From: Ephemeroptericola cinctiostellae
Lineage (GTDB): Bacteria; Pseudomonadota; Gammaproteobacteria; Burkholderiales; Burkholderiaceae
Assembly: GCF_003339525.1 (NCBI RefSeq)
Contig: NZ_CP031124.1
Span: 124,001 to 188,000 of the forward strand
DNA: 64,000 nucleotides
Reading direction: 5' to 3'
Shown: one piece after another, positions 26,886 to 38,631 of the stretch
Position numbering within the stretch: position 1 is the stretch's first letter
Layout: every line of letters begins with the position of its first letter
Made by a program: the position numbers and the translations under genes
The notes under the pieces: generated by a model
The model's database searches: none
Seen by the model: the letters and a program-made list of their open reading frames with translations, nothing else
What the model was told of the DNA's origin: nothing

Positions 26886-28844
26886 ATGCGCGATTTAAAT
26901 CAATGCACGGCTTTACTCTTTGATGGCAGTTCTGCTGAAAGCATGAGCCGCCTGTTCACCTGCGCCATCAAGGCTTGGCATGTGGCATCGCCTACACAGG
27001 CAACGGCAGCTCAGGCGCGCGCGCAATTGCAATCAGCACTGGCCGAACTGGATGTGGTGGCACGAGCGGGCGGGCATGTGGTTGTGGCGCTGTCTTACGA
27101 AGCGGCGCAGGGTTGTGCGGTGGGCGAGCATTTGCATCTGTCAATGAAACCGCAAGCCCATCCCGATGTACCACCCACACCGTGGTTACAAGCAATGCAA
27201 TTTGACGAGCCACAACACTTGGATCGCGCACAAGCATTGGCGTGGCTCAAACAGCAAGCAGAAGGCGCCACAGCACAAGTAACCGAGCCCATCAGCCGTG
27301 TAACCGAACTTGAGTTTTGCAACAGCATTGATGCAATCCGCGAATGGATTTCCGCTGGAGACACTTACCAAGTAAACTACACTTTCCCCTTGGTAGCCGA
27401 TATTTTGGCACACAGCCCACAAGCAAGACCTGATGCGGCACTGGCACGCGTGTACCATGCGATGGTGCATGACCTACGGATTCCATACGGTGCTTTTTTG
27501 ACGCTACAGCACAGCAGCGTGCTGTCTTTTTCCCCTGAGTTGTTTGTCGAATTGAAAGGTTTAAGCCTGACATGTCGACCGATGAAAGGCACTGCGGCCG
27601 TGGGAGAGGCGGGTCCAGAAGGCGACAACGACAGCACCCGCAGGGCGGCGTTGTTGGCAGCAGATCCAAAAAACCGCGCTGAAAATGTGATGATTGTTGA
27701 CTTGATGCGCAATGATTTGTCACGCTTGCCACAGACGCTGGCGGTGCGCGTGCCCAAACTATTTGAGGTGAAGCGTTACGGCGCAGTGTTGCAAATGACA
27801 TCAACCGTACGTGCGGATGTGTCGACCCAACCAAGCTTGGCCGAGTTGTTGGACGCACTGTTTCCATGCGGTTCGATCACAGGCGCACCCAAACGGCGAA
27901 CAATGGAGATCATTGATGCGCTCGAACCATTCACTCGCGGCGCATACTGTGGTGCTTTGGGCTGCCTCACCCCGACCACCAACGGGCAATTCAACGCCAC
28001 GTTTTCTGTGCCAATCCGTACATTGGAAACAAGGGCTGAACCAGTGGCCATGCACGGGCTGGGAACTCAACGCTGGCCTGTGCAATGCAATGTGGGGGCG
28101 GGCATCACTTTCGGCTCAGTAGCTTTGGATGAATGGCAAGAATCATGGCTAAAAGCCAAGTTTTTGACTCGTCACGCCCCTCCATTTGAAATCATTGAAA
28201 CGATGTGCGCAGAACGCGATGAGACAGGCGTGTGGCGGGTGCGTTTACTGGTGCGGCATGCTGAACGCATGGCACGCAGTGCAGCCGCGTTTGAGGTGAT
28301 GTTTGATGCACCTGAGTGGCTTCAGGCTGTTGAGCAAGCACTGTTTGAACATCGACACCTTGCGGTGGATCGCTTGCGCGTGCGCGTCGGTTTACAGCAA
28401 AGCGGTGCTTTGGTCGTGACCATTGCGGCGGCCGAGGACACGCCACAACAGGCTCGCTTTGCTTTTCACCCCCAAGTCATGCAGTCAAATAATCCATTTT
28501 TACAACACAAAACCAGTGTGCGCGCCGATTACAACGCGGCTTTGGCCGCTGCGCGAGCCCATGATTTGTTTGATTACGTATTTGTCAATGAGCTTAGGCA
28601 CGTCACAGAAGGTGCGCGCTCATCGATTTTCATCAAGCTGAATGACGAATGGCTAACACCACCACTGAGCAGCGGCGTATTGCCGGGCATTGCACGCGCA
28701 GAGTTGCTGGCCGACGCATCGCTGGGCGCACGTGAATGCACGTTTTCTGTGGATGATGTACGCGCTGCGGAACGGATCATTTTATGCAACGCCCTGCATC
28801 ACGCAGACGCTGAATGGGTTGATTCGGTTTTCAAGCCTATTTAA
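26886..28844 (+). CDS. pabBC: Bifunctional aminodeoxychorismate synthase component I / aminodeoxychorismate lyase
   Basis: Makes 4-aminobenzoate for folate. 652 residues. The N-terminal chorismate-binding domain (to about 425) has PMKGTAAVGEAGPEGDN, RAENVMIVDLMRNDL and CGSITGAPKRRTMEIID; the C-terminal class IV aminotransferase domain has the PLP lysine region HKTSVRADYNAAL and NELRHVTEGARSSIF. This PabB-PabC fusion is known in betaproteobacteria and Neisseria. No clear ribosome site before the ATG. Confidence 0.93.
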   Translation: MRDLNQCTALLFDGSSAESMSRLFTCAIKAWHVASPTQATAAQARAQLQSALAELDVVARAGGHVVVALSYEAAQGCAVGEHLHLSMKPQAHPDVPPTPWLQAMQFDEPQHLDRAQALAWLKQQAEGATAQVTEPISRVTELEFCNSIDAIREWISAGDTYQVNYTFPLVADILAHSPQARPDAALARVYHAMVHDLRIPYGAFLTLQHSSVLSFSPELFVELKGLSLTCRPMKGTAAVGEAGPEGDNDSTRRAALLAADPKNRAENVMIVDLMRNDLSRLPQTLAVRVPKLFEVKRYGAVLQMTSTVRADVSTQPSLAELLDALFPCGSITGAPKRRTMEIIDALEPFTRGAYCGALGCLTPTTNGQFNATFSVPIRTLETRAEPVAMHGLGTQRWPVQCNVGAGITFGSVALDEWQESWLKAKFLTRHAPPFEIIETMCAERDETGVWRVRLLVRHAERMARSAAAFEVMFDAPEWLQAVEQALFEHRHLAVDRLRVRVGLQQSGALVVTIAAAEDTPQQARFAFHPQVMQSNNPFLQHKTSVRADYNAALAAARAHDLFDYVFVNELRHVTEGARSSIFIKLNDEWLTPPLSSGVLPGIARAELLADASLGARECTFSVDDVRAAERIILCNALHHADAEWVDSVFKPI

Positions 28845-28925
28845 TGCAATGAAAATGGCACTCACCCTCACGTCGCAAGGCGGATTGCGCTTGGTGACTT
28901 GCTTTGCGATTGACCCGTACTACGA

Positions 28926-30347
<1,422 letters not shown>

Positions 30348-30680
30348 TGGGGAGTTTCCTTTTTTTCAGAGATGATGAAGGATTTTAAGCGTCAAAGCAC
30401 GTTACCTGCAATTTTAAAAATGGGCATAACGATTGGCTTGAGCATGCACTCTTTTCGCGATCATGCCATGATGCCATCACCACACTCAGCGACCATGCTC
30501 AGTGATCACAAGCAGCAGACCAATCGAGACGGTTGATTTGATAACGATGACACGCTTCCTGCCATGCCCTTGCCTTAAAACCCAACCGCCTCATTTTGAC
30601 ATCGCCACTTGAAAAGTGGCATGACTCAACGCAGACACGCCATACCAACGCAAGCAACGAAAACATGATTCGAAGCCCAT
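30348..30680. other. Gap between dnaJ terminator and phr, no gene seen
   Basis: The 333 bases hold no convincing ORF. A short hairpin GCCACTT-GAA-AAGTGGC lies near 30605. phr starts at 30347 reading left, so its promoter should be within this gap, but I could not pick one. Confidence 0.4.
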
Positions 30681-30707
30681 AAAAAAGGTGAAGCACATTG
30701 CTCCACC
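30681..30707 (-). terminator. Terminator after dnaJ
   Basis: Minus-strand stem GGTGGAGCA with TGCTTCACC (one G-T pair) followed by six T, 26 bases after the dnaJ stop. Confidence 0.85.
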
Positions 30708-30732
30708 TTTCAACAACTGGGCACAATCAAAT

Positions 30733-31857
30733 TCAATCAAAGAAATCTTTCACCTTATCGAACCAAGATTTGCTTTGCGGACTGTGTTTATCGCCGTTAT
30801 TTTTCAAGCTCTCATCCAGCTGACGAACCAACTCTTTTTGCTCGCTGGTCAGCTTCACGGGCACTTCAAGCTCAACATGAACATACAGATCGCCGACGGT
30901 TGATGCCGAACGCACATGTGGCATGCCTTTACCACGCAAACGGAACGTTTGCCCTGTTTGTGTGCCTTCTGGAATGCTCATGCTTGCGCCACCGTGCAAG
31001 GTGGGCACTTCAATTTCACCACCCAAAGCCGCGGTTGCAAAAGCCAACGGCACTTTACAATGCAAATCCGTGCCTTCGCGTTCAAACACGCTGTGCGCTT
31101 TAATGTGCACTTCAACGAACAAATCACCCGCAGGGCCGCCATTGACACCTGGCTCGCCTTTGCCTGCATTGCGAATGCGCATGCCGTCCTCAATGCCGGC
31201 TGGAATGTTGACCTCAAGGGTCTTATTGCTTTTAACTTTACCTTGACCACTGCATGCTTTGCAGGGCTTGGGAATGTGTTGACCCGTGCCATGACAGGTT
31301 GGGCACGTTTGCTGCACCGAAAAGAAACCTTGCGACATGCGCACTTGACCTTGGCCATTACACGTCGGGCATGTCTCTGGCGAGCTGCCCGCTTCAGCGC
31401 CAGAACCATGACACGTGTCACAGTCGTCCCACGATGGCACACGAATTTGCGTGACTTTGCCTTTCGCCGCATCTTCAAGAGACACTTCCATCGTGTAACG
31501 CAAATCCGAGCCACGGTACACCTGAGGCCCACGCTGACCGCCTCGCTGGCCACCAAAAATGTCGCCAAAAATGTCGCCAAAATCACCAAAAGGACTGCCA
31601 CCGCCAAAACCACCACCGCCCATGCCGTTTGGATCCACGCCCGCGTGACCGTATTGGTCATACGCCGCGCGTTTCTGTGGGTCAGACAGCATTTCATAGG
31701 CCTCTTTGACTTCTTTAAACTTCGCTTCCGCCTCTGGGTCGCCCTGATTACGATCAGGGTGATATTTCATCGCCAATTTGCGATAAGCTTTTTTAATGTC
31801 AGCATCATCCGCATTGCGGGCGACATCCAACACATCGTAAAAATCTCTTTTTGCCAT
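30733..31857 (-). CDS. dnaJ: Chaperone DnaJ
   Basis: Hsp40 co-chaperone that loads substrates on DnaK and stimulates its ATPase. 374 residues. J domain with HPD at 33-35, a glycine/phenylalanine-rich linker with [15 protein letters not shown], a zinc domain with four CxxCxGxG repeats ([32 protein letters not shown]), and the C-terminal substrate domains. dnaK and grpE are not adjacent; instead there is a sigma-32 promoter upstream, so it is transcribed on its own. Confidence 0.98.
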   Translation of the reverse strand: MAKRDFYDVLDVARNADDADIKKAYRKLAMKYHPDRNQGDPEAEAKFKEVKEAYEMLSDPQKRAAYDQYGHAGVDPNGMGGGGFGGGSPFGDFGDIFGDIFGGQRGGQRGPQVYRGSDLRYTMEVSLEDAAKGKVTQIRVPSWDDCDTCHGSGAEAGSSPETCPTCNGQGQVRMSQGFFSVQQTCPTCHGTGQHIPKPCKACSGQGKVKSNKTLEVNIPAGIEDGMRIRNAGKGEPGVNGGPAGDLFVEVHIKAHSVFEREGTDLHCKVPLAFATAALGGEIEVPTLHGGASMSIPEGTQTGQTFRLRGKGMPHVRSASTVGDLYVHVELEVPVKLTSEQKELVRQLDESLKNNGDKHSPQSKSWFDKVKDFFD

Positions 31858-31961
31858 GGTCTTCTCTGCTCTATTCTCTACTCTATTGAACTAATGAACT
31901 CATTTGAACGTATTTAAAATGGCTTGGCAAACGCCTGCCAACCCAGCATGATAGCCAAATG

Positions 31962-31987
31962 ATGGGGGCAACATGTTCATTTTCAAG
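31962..31987 (-). promoter_or_regulatory. Heat-shock (sigma-32) promoter of dnaJ
   Basis: Minus-strand -35 CTTGAAA (31981-31987), 13-base spacer, -10 CCCCAT (31962-31967); both boxes match the sigma-32 consensus. It is about 105 bases before the dnaJ ATG. The rest of the 368-base gap up to 32225 shows no gene. Confidence 0.85.
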
Positions 31988-32225
31988 GTGAAACAGTTTA
32001 AAGGCACATGAAAAAAGCAAAAAAATCCATTTTTTGCCATGCTCGCGCGCGCACTTCGCCAAGACCGCCATGAGGCATCACAAAATCAAGTCACCACATT
32101 GGTGGGTAACACATGCTTTAAGTGCCATGCCATTTAAGGCTGTGGTTGAGTTGCGTAAGCAAATGTCACTTGCCAAAAGTGATTTTTCCGCATGGAAGAT
32201 AAATAAACTCAACCAGTTCAACGCC

Positions 32226-32561
32226 TCAATGTCGAACATACCCTTTATCCTGTACCAAAATCCAAGGCTTGACCACGACCGACCACAGCACAGCATTGCG
32301 TCGATGCCAATCGGTTGCCTGCGCATCTGTGACGGCGACAAACGCACCCGCATCCATCCATGCCTTGACACGGGCGGCATCATCCACACTGATGGCATAA
32401 GCCACATCAATCAAATCAATGTGGGCATCAACGGCATACAGCACACCTTGTGCAAAGAACCGTTGCAGTTCAATCCAAGCAATTTCAGCGGTTTCGAGGT
32501 TTAGCTTGGCGTGTAAGAGCTCAAGCTCTTCAGGGAGTAAGTCTGGATGGGTCATGGTCAA
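32226..32561 (-). CDS. DUF2288 family protein
   Basis: 111 residues. LHAKLNLETAEIAWIELQRF, GVLYAVDAHIDLIDVAYAI and SVVVKPWILVQD match the small DUF2288 family, which has no known function and is found mainly in beta- and gammaproteobacteria and cyanobacteria. No signal or membrane segment. The ribosome site is weak; a second ATG two codons in is possible. Monocistronic between dnaJ and the glycosyltransferase fusion. Confidence 0.75.
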   Translation of the reverse strand: MTMTHPDLLPEELELLHAKLNLETAEIAWIELQRFFAQGVLYAVDAHIDLIDVAYAISVDDAARVKAWMDAGAFVAVTDAQATDWHRRNAVLWSVVVKPWILVQDKGYVRH

Positions 32562-32682
32562 TTGAAGGTAAAAAGGAATGGTCGAATTATAAAGAACTCA
32601 AGCCAAACGCGCAGGACTTTAATGACTGAGGGCATCACACCCCCATCAAAGCGCAGCCAATTTTGACCACGCACATCCTCAC

Positions 32683-34248
32683 TTAACCCACTTGATGCTC
32701 CGTGTCATCCACACTTGATTCGCTTTTGGAGATCAAAGCCAACAATTCACCAAAATGCTTGATTTCAATGATTGGCGCTTGAGTCAAAGCGTCATTTTTC
32801 GGCTCAATCGTAAATGATTTATGGGCGAGCTTGAGCAAACACACGTCATTCAAGTTATCGCCCACCGCGACCACCCCATCCATGCCAAGCGCAGGCTCCT
32901 GCTCGATGATGTAGCGCAACACATTGCTTTTGCAGCACTCATGTAACTTACAACCCGACTCATGGTAAAACGCCCGATTGATTAAAATGTCACCTTTACA
33001 CACCCCCGCATCAAACGGTAAAGTGTGTGCCAAAGCGAAGTCTGCAAAAATACGGCGACGGATGATTTCAGCGGCCACAAAATAACTGTCACTGACCACA
33101 CCAACTCGATAGCCTTTGCGGCGCAAGGCATTCACGACATTGATCACCTCGTCGCGAATCTCAATCGAGTGAGCAACTTTTTCAAATTCGGATTGATGCA
33201 CAAAACGAAACAGCGCGGCAATGTCTTGACTGCGCGTCGATTGATCAATGTTTTCTGAATCAAGTAAAGCCATCAAAGCCTCCGTTCGACCCGTGGCTTT
33301 GGCCAACTCCACCACAAAGCGCGACATCGTGATGGTGCCATCCATGTCAAGTAAAAGCAATTTGTTGCAACCATCCAGCTTGGTCAACACAATGTCGATG
33401 TCGGTTTGATTTTGACGCTCCATCTCAAAAATGGACATCACTTGATCAACACTCAAACGCCCCACTGACTTTGCGCGCTCCAAAATCACGCGACTGACCT
33501 CTTGCGCCATGCGCCCCAAACTCGGCAACGATTGGCTGTCGTGCTCCAACGAACCCACGTCCACTTGACCCAAGACAGCACCCGCCAAATGGGCATCGAT
33601 CAGCAGGCCGATGTCCACGCCGTAACCATCCTCAAAATGCAATTGTTGCAGCAACACTTTTTTTGCTGCGATGATGCCACCAAGTGGTTGGCTGAACTGG
33701 ATCAACTCAGGGAAAAACAATTTGAGCATGGGCTTGGCCGTCAACTCCGTCACGCGCCCCCCTTTTCGGCCAAAACTGCCTTTGACAAAATCAGCCTCCC
33801 CGTCCCAAATGGGTTTGACCAAATCACTGATGATGTTGGGGCGCAAGCCCGCCAAATCCCCATCCAAATAGGCCACCACATCGCAATTGGCCGCGGCCAC
33901 ACCATCCTGCATCGACGCGCCTTTGCCCAACATCGTGCTTCGGATCACCGTCGCACCGGCTTCACGTGCCAATACCGCCGTGTCATCGATTGAACTGTCA
34001 TCAATCACAATCACTTCAGCAGTGACGGGATCCGCCAAAGCATAATGCACCACATCGGCGATGCGCTTGGACTCATTGAGGGCGGGGATGATCACACTGA
34101 CCGATGCAACGGGCAAAGGCTGGACGATGAGGTCGGCCACAGCTGGGGATTCTTTGTTTGAAAATTGTGAGATGAACTGCTTGATCGAATGCCACGGGGA
34201 TGCAGAAAATGCAGCTTCGAGTTGGGTTGTGGAAACAGTCTTAACCAT
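32683..34248 (-). CDS. Fusion of GpgS-like glycosyltransferase and HAD phosphatase
   Basis: 521 residues from ATG 34248 (GGAG at good spacing). Residues about 45-280 form a GT2/GT81 fold: IIPALNESKRIADVV, VIDDSSIDDTAVLAREAGA, the DxD-type AYLDGDLAGLRPN, and FVKGSFGRKGGRVTELTAKP, close in pattern to glucosyl-3-phosphoglycerate synthase. From about 295 there is a SerB-like HAD phosphatase with LLLDMDGTIT, GVVSDSYFVA and VAVGDNLNDVCLL. Synthase and phosphatase together would make glucosylglycerate, or a related compatible solute, in one polypeptide. Domain roles are from motifs; the sugar donor and acceptor are inference. Confidence 0.75.
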   Translation of the reverse strand: MVKTVSTTQLEAAFSASPWHSIKQFISQFSNKESPAVADLIVQPLPVASVSVIIPALNESKRIADVVHYALADPVTAEVIVIDDSSIDDTAVLAREAGATVIRSTMLGKGASMQDGVAAANCDVVAYLDGDLAGLRPNIISDLVKPIWDGEADFVKGSFGRKGGRVTELTAKPMLKLFFPELIQFSQPLGGIIAAKKVLLQQLHFEDGYGVDIGLLIDAHLAGAVLGQVDVGSLEHDSQSLPSLGRMAQEVSRVILERAKSVGRLSVDQVMSIFEMERQNQTDIDIVLTKLDGCNKLLLLDMDGTITMSRFVVELAKATGRTEALMALLDSENIDQSTRSQDIAALFRFVHQSEFEKVAHSIEIRDEVINVVNALRRKGYRVGVVSDSYFVAAEIIRRRIFADFALAHTLPFDAGVCKGDILINRAFYHESGCKLHECCKSNVLRYIIEQEPALGMDGVVAVGDNLNDVCLLKLAHKSFTIEPKNDALTQAPIIEIKHFGELLALISKSESSVDDTEHQVG

Positions 34249-34545
34249 TGTTTCGCTCCTTTGTATCGTGTCATGCCTTTCAGCATGAAGTAAAAAAAAC
34301 ACACACAAAATGCGCGCAGCAAAGGTTAAGTGTAACCTGATAACACAGTGAGGTCAAATGACGGAAAAGTTAAAAGCCATCAAAAACCATCGAAACAACC
34401 ATGAAAAACATTTAAAAACGATCAATCCGCAAAAACAAAAAGCCACCATGCGGCCCAAGGTACGACGTGTTGTGATCTAAAAAAATAATGCAAAACACAT
34501 GTTCAAACTCAAGCACATCACGCCCAAACCCACATTGCACAGACG

Positions 34546-34582
34546 TAAAAAAACCGTGTTGAATACCCAACACGGTTTTTTC
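34546..34582 (-). terminator. Terminator of the pyr operon
   Basis: Stem AAACCGTGTTG (to 34561) with CAACACGGTTT (from 34568), flanked by A and T runs; 73 bases after the pyrC' stop. The rest of the 406-base gap (34249-34654) shows no gene. Confidence 0.92.
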
Positions 34583-34654
34583 AGTCCACATTTCAAAACG
34601 TTGATTTGACTTCGTGCACCATCAGGCACACCACATCCTTTTTATCCCCACCGT

Positions 34655-35938
34655 TTATGCCTGCGCATGCACCACCCGCCCAGCGACCAAAGTCGCCCAC
34701 ACCTCAACAGGCAACTCAAAACCAAGGTAAGGCGTGTTGTAATGGTGACCACGCACCAAAGCTTCAGTCAAAGGCTGATAGGCGTCATCGTCAAACACCA
34801 CCAGATCAGCCACCGCCCCCACCGTCCACTCAGGTGCGGGCAAACCCAAAATGGGATAAACGCGGCTGACTGCGGCGGCCAATGCATTCGCAATGTCCAC
34901 ACGTTCTTCAAGCGCGAGCTGCACCAGCAACGAAATCAACCACTGCGTGCCGACCGCCCCTGCTTGCGTTTGCCCCACAGGCAATTGTTTGGCATCAAAA
35001 TCAACCGCCACATGATCAGACACCACCGCATCGATCGTGCCATCCAACACCGCCGCACGCAACGCAGAGCGATCGCTCGAACTGCGCAAAGGCGGATTAA
35101 ACACATATTGATTGTTGAAATACCCCATGTCGGTGTCGACCAAATGCAAATGATGCATGTTCACATCACACGTGATGCTCAACCCTTGCGCCTTGGCTTG
35201 GCGAATCAACTCAACTGCACGCGCCGATGAAATGCGTGCAATGTGGACTTTGGGCGCTTGCGCACCCATGCTGTGTAACAACTCAAATAACGTCAGCAAG
35301 GCAATCGTTTCCGCCGCCACAGGCACACCAGACAAACCCAAGCGTGAAGCATATGCGCCGCTCGCCGCGAAACCGCCACCCAGGTAAAAATCAGTCGCAC
35401 GCAACCACACGGGCAATTTAAAACTGGCGGCATACGACAACGCGCGCTGTAAAATTTGCGTGTCCTGAATCGGCTCATCGGCTTGTGTAAAGGCAATGCA
35501 GCCGTGCTCAGCCAAAGTCACGAGCTCGGCCAACTGCGTGCCTTTGAGGTCCTGCGTCAACGCACCCAAAACGTGCACGTGCGCCAAACCCAAGGCTTCA
35601 CTTTTGTTACGCAAAATATCAATCAACAAAGGCTCATCCAAAATGGGCGAGCCATCAGGCAAACACGCCACATGCGCCACACCGCCCGCCACCGCCGCAC
35701 TCAACACATCGGCCATGACATCGCGTTGATTGCCACCTTTTTCACTCAAACGCACCGCAAGATCAGCGAGCGCAAAGCTCATTTTACGTCCCCCTGCATC
35801 GAGGGTCTGACTCGGGACACATCCAACAGGCACCTCATTGATGCCCGCAATGCGACCCTCAACCACGTACACGTCACTGGTCTGCGCATCCGTGTGATCG
35901 ACATGAACAAGACGGGCGTTTTTAATTAAAAGACTCAT
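34655..35938 (-). CDS. pyrX: Dihydroorotase-like protein PyrC' (PyrX), probably non-catalytic
   Basis: 427 residues. The amidohydrolase frame is clear ([75 protein letters not shown]), but the metal-binding DxHxHxR near residue 57 is replaced by [12 protein letters not shown]. Such PyrX proteins hold aspartate transcarbamoylase together rather than catalyse. Overlaps the pyrB stop by four bases. An active dihydroorotase should exist elsewhere in the genome. Confidence 0.85.
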   Translation of the reverse strand: MSLLIKNARLVHVDHTDAQTSDVYVVEGRIAGINEVPVGCVPSQTLDAGGRKMSFALADLAVRLSEKGGNQRDVMADVLSAAVAGGVAHVACLPDGSPILDEPLLIDILRNKSEALGLAHVHVLGALTQDLKGTQLAELVTLAEHGCIAFTQADEPIQDTQILQRALSYAASFKLPVWLRATDFYLGGGFAASGAYASRLGLSGVPVAAETIALLTLFELLHSMGAQAPKVHIARISSARAVELIRQAKAQGLSITCDVNMHHLHLVDTDMGYFNNQYVFNPPLRSSSDRSALRAAVLDGTIDAVVSDHVAVDFDAKQLPVGQTQAGAVGTQWLISLLVQLALEERVDIANALAAAVSRVYPILGLPAPEWTVGAVADLVVFDDDAYQPLTEALVRGHHYNTPYLGFELPVEVWATLVAGRVVHAQA

Positions 35939-36957
35939 GCGGCATGCCCTCCTGACAAAATCGCCATCACCGCCATGCGAACAGCGATGCCAAAACTCAC
36001 TTGCGGCAAAATCACGGCCTGCGCGCTATCAGCCACCTCTGAAGCAATTTCCACACCGCGATTGATCGGCCCGGGATGCATGACGATCGCATCGGGCGCG
36101 GCCAGCGCGAGCTTGTCCAAAGTCAAGCCATAATGTTTAAAATACTCCGCCTCGCTCGGCAACAACGCACCATGCATGCGTTCCTTTTGTAAACGCAACA
36201 TGATGACCACATCCACGCCTTTTAAACCTTCAACCATGTCGTGATACACATGCACACCCATTTCGCGCAACCCACTTGGCAGCAACGTTTGTGGGCCAAT
36301 CACCCGCACCTCAGGCACACCCAGCGTGGTCAAGGCATGAATGTCCGAGCGCGCCACACGTGAATGCAGCACATCACCGACGATCGCCACACGCAGTTGC
36401 GTGAAATCTTTTTTGTAATGGCGAATCGTGTACATGTCCAGCAAGCCTTGCGTCGGGTGCGCATGGCGACCATCGCCCGCATTGACAATGTGAATGTCCT
36501 TTTTACCCAATTTATTCAAATGCTCCGCCATCAAATACGGCGCACCGCTTTGATTGTGACGCACAACAAACATGTCGGCGTGCATCGCCGCCAGGTTATC
36601 CATCGTATCGAGCAACGTTTCACCTTTGCTTGTCGATGATGTTTGCATATCGAGATTGACCACATCGGCGGATAAACGTTTGGCCGCAATTTCAAACGTG
36701 GTGCGCGTGCGGGTCGAGTTTTCAAAGAAAATATTGAACACCGACTTACCGCGCAACAACGGCACTTTTTTCACGTCGTGGTTATTGAGCGACAGAAACG
36801 ATTCGGCCGTATTCAAAATATGCGTCAACATCTCACGCGATAAACCTTCCAGCGTGAGCAAATGTTGCAAACGACCATCGGCCGTCAACTGCGGATTGCG
36901 CGCATTGCGCAAACCTGCCCAAGGCACCGATGGTGGTGTGTATGTGGTCGTACTCAT
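35935..36957 (-). CDS. pyrB: Aspartate carbamoyltransferase catalytic subunit
   Basis: Committed step of pyrimidine synthesis. 340 residues from ATG 36957, which has GGAGG seven bases upstream; a longer in-frame start runs into pyrR. Carbamoyl-phosphate motif [36 protein letters not shown], and [18 protein letters not shown] are intact. Overlaps pyrR and pyrC' by four bases on each side, so the three genes are translationally coupled. Confidence 0.97.
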   Translation of the reverse strand: MSTTTYTPPSVPWAGLRNARNPQLTADGRLQHLLTLEGLSREMLTHILNTAESFLSLNNHDVKKVPLLRGKSVFNIFFENSTRTRTTFEIAAKRLSADVVNLDMQTSSTSKGETLLDTMDNLAAMHADMFVVRHNQSGAPYLMAEHLNKLGKKDIHIVNAGDGRHAHPTQGLLDMYTIRHYKKDFTQLRVAIVGDVLHSRVARSDIHALTTLGVPEVRVIGPQTLLPSGLREMGVHVYHDMVEGLKGVDVVIMLRLQKERMHGALLPSEAEYFKHYGLTLDKLALAAPDAIVMHPGPINRGVEIASEVADSAQAVILPQVSFGIAVRMAVMAILSGGHAA

Positions 36958-37523
36958 GCATTCACCTCCGCGTTTTGACTGACTGGACTCACACGGCGTG
37001 GCACGCGAAAGCAAAAACGATTTGACGAATCGCGCTCCAACACCAATTTATACGCCGCGTCAAATTCAGACGAACCACCGACGAAACGTGCGGCCACGGG
37101 CAACTCACGCCCACCGCGATCGAACAACACCGCCAAGTCCACACGAGCAGGACGACCAAAATCAAAAATCTCATTCAACGCCGCACGCACACTGCGACCG
37201 CTGTTCAAAATATCGTCACATAAAATCACATCCCGCGCCATCAAATCCACCGCCACATCAGTGGTTTTCACATTCGCGCTGATGCCCTTGGTCGCAAAAT
37301 CATCCCGATAAAATGAAATATCAATCGTCCCCAACGGCTCAGTCATGCCCAAATCCGCATGCAAACGCTCAGCCAACCACGCCCCGCCCCGATGCACACC
37401 AATCAAAACAGGTGGCAACGCGCACGTCACCACATGCGCCCGCAACTGCGCCAACAACTGAATGTACAAATGCTCCGCATCGGGAATGGAGCTGGTCGGG
37501 GTCGAAAAAGTAGGAGAATTCAT
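36954..37523 (-). CDS. pyrR: PyrR bifunctional regulator/uracil phosphoribosyltransferase
   Basis: 189 residues from ATG 37523, with GGA six bases upstream; earlier in-frame starts extend over an unconserved stretch. PRPP-binding motif [31 protein letters not shown] and DISFYRDDF match PyrR. In other bacteria PyrR binds pyr mRNA to control attenuation; I saw no clear antiterminator in the 150 bases upstream. The usual upstream partners yqgE and ruvX are missing here. Confidence 0.93.
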   Translation of the reverse strand: MNSPTFSTPTSSIPDAEHLYIQLLAQLRAHVVTCALPPVLIGVHRGGAWLAERLHADLGMTEPLGTIDISFYRDDFATKGISANVKTTDVAVDLMARDVILCDDILNSGRSVRAALNEIFDFGRPARVDLAVLFDRGGRELPVAARFVGGSSEFDAAYKLVLERDSSNRFCFRVPRRVSPVSQNAEVNA

Positions 37524-37670
37524 GCGCATTCCAAAAAAGATCAACAAGCGTTCAAAGCGAACAATAGCCGACATTTTAACGCAAAACCCCCCACAAGTCG
37601 CTTAGATTAAAAACCGATAACGATTCAACTTAACCCACACAGACAAAAGCAGGCATCGAAAAAACACATC

Positions 37671-37697
37671 AAAAAGCCAACGCATTGGCGTTGGCTT
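37671..37697 (-). terminator. Terminator after terC
   Basis: Minus-strand stem AAGCCAACGC with GCGTTGGCTT around CAAT, followed by five T, 20 bases after the stop. Confidence 0.88.
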
Positions 37698-37715
37698 CTG
37701 AGATGATTTCAATCA

Positions 37716-38501
37716 TTATTTCAGTCTTTTGGTCTCCTCTCGGCTGACCCACAAACTCGCGGCAATCGAACCACCAATCAGCCCGACAATGACAAGCAAT
37801 GAAATGCCAATCGGGATTTTAATGTATTCCAAAATCAATAATTTAACGCCGATAAACACAAGCACGCCAGCCAAACCATATTTAATCAAAGCAAACCGAT
37901 CAGCGATGTCAGCGAGCATAAAGTACATGGCACGCAAACCCAAAATCGCGAGCAAGTTAGATGTCAGTACAATAAACGGATCTTTGGTAATCGCAAAAAT
38001 CGCTGGAATGCTGTCGACAGCAAACACAACATCGGAGATTTCGACCAATATCAATGCAACCAACAACGGCGTGGCAAAACGTACACCATTTTTAAATGTG
38101 AAAAACTTCTCGCCATCAAGCTCATCGGTCATTTTGATGTGCTTACGGCACCATTTGAGCACAGGGTTGCTCGCCAAATCACCCTCACCGTGGCTCATGA
38201 GCATGAGCATGCGTATGCCTGTGAACAATAAAAATGCGCCAAAGACGTACAAAACCCAGTGAAACTCAGTAATCAACCAGCTGCCCGCAAACACCATCAG
38301 GGTACGCAAAACAATCGCGCCCAAGACACCGTACAACAAAACTCGGCGTTGGTACGCACGCGGAATCGCAAAGTAGCTAAAAATCATCAACCAGACAAAT
38401 ACATTGTCAACCGCAAGTGATAAATCAAGGGCAAAATACCGTAAAATTTGGCGAAACTTCGCTTCGCTAATTTTTGAATGTTTGAAGTACTTGTTTTTCA
38501 T
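37716..38501 (-). CDS. TerC-family membrane protein, N-terminally shortened
   Basis: 261 residues versus about 320 for Alx/TerC. The core is intact: [38 protein letters not shown] with metal-binding acidic residues, and [19 protein letters not shown]. The first two membrane helices of the family are missing, replaced by a basic stretch [19 protein letters not shown]. No frameshifted remnant of the missing part is seen upstream. Probably a manganese exporter family member; activity of the short form is uncertain. Confidence 0.85.
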   Translation of the reverse strand: MKNKYFKHSKISEAKFRQILRYFALDLSLAVDNVFVWLMIFSYFAIPRAYQRRVLLYGVLGAIVLRTLMVFAGSWLITEFHWVLYVFGAFLLFTGIRMLMLMSHGEGDLASNPVLKWCRKHIKMTDELDGEKFFTFKNGVRFATPLLVALILVEISDVVFAVDSIPAIFAITKDPFIVLTSNLLAILGLRAMYFMLADIADRFALIKYGLAGVLVFIGVKLLILEYIKIPIGISLLVIVGLIGGSIAASLWVSREETKRLK

Positions 38502-38569
38502 TTGGTCTCAAGAGCTTAGCGCATATTTTAATGCGTTTGCTTCCTAAGACCCCTCAATATTCTGTCGTA

Positions 38570-38592
38570 GGGTGGCTTGCCCCAAGCCACCC
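38570..38592. repeat. Perfect 10-bp palindrome in intergenic gap
   Basis: GGGTGGCTTG pairs with CAAGCCACCC across three C. No T run follows, so it is not a standard terminator. It sits between terC and the AEC carrier and has the look of a dispersed palindromic repeat; no second full copy was found in the window. Confidence 0.6.
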
Positions 38593-38631
38593 TCTGTGCT
38601 TCGTTTGAGATGTCGGCTTGAGGCAAGCGAA

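Noticed and set aside
30499..30726. 75-residue minus-strand ORF after dnaJ
   Set aside because: Crosses the dnaJ terminator, has no ribosome site and no recognisable family.
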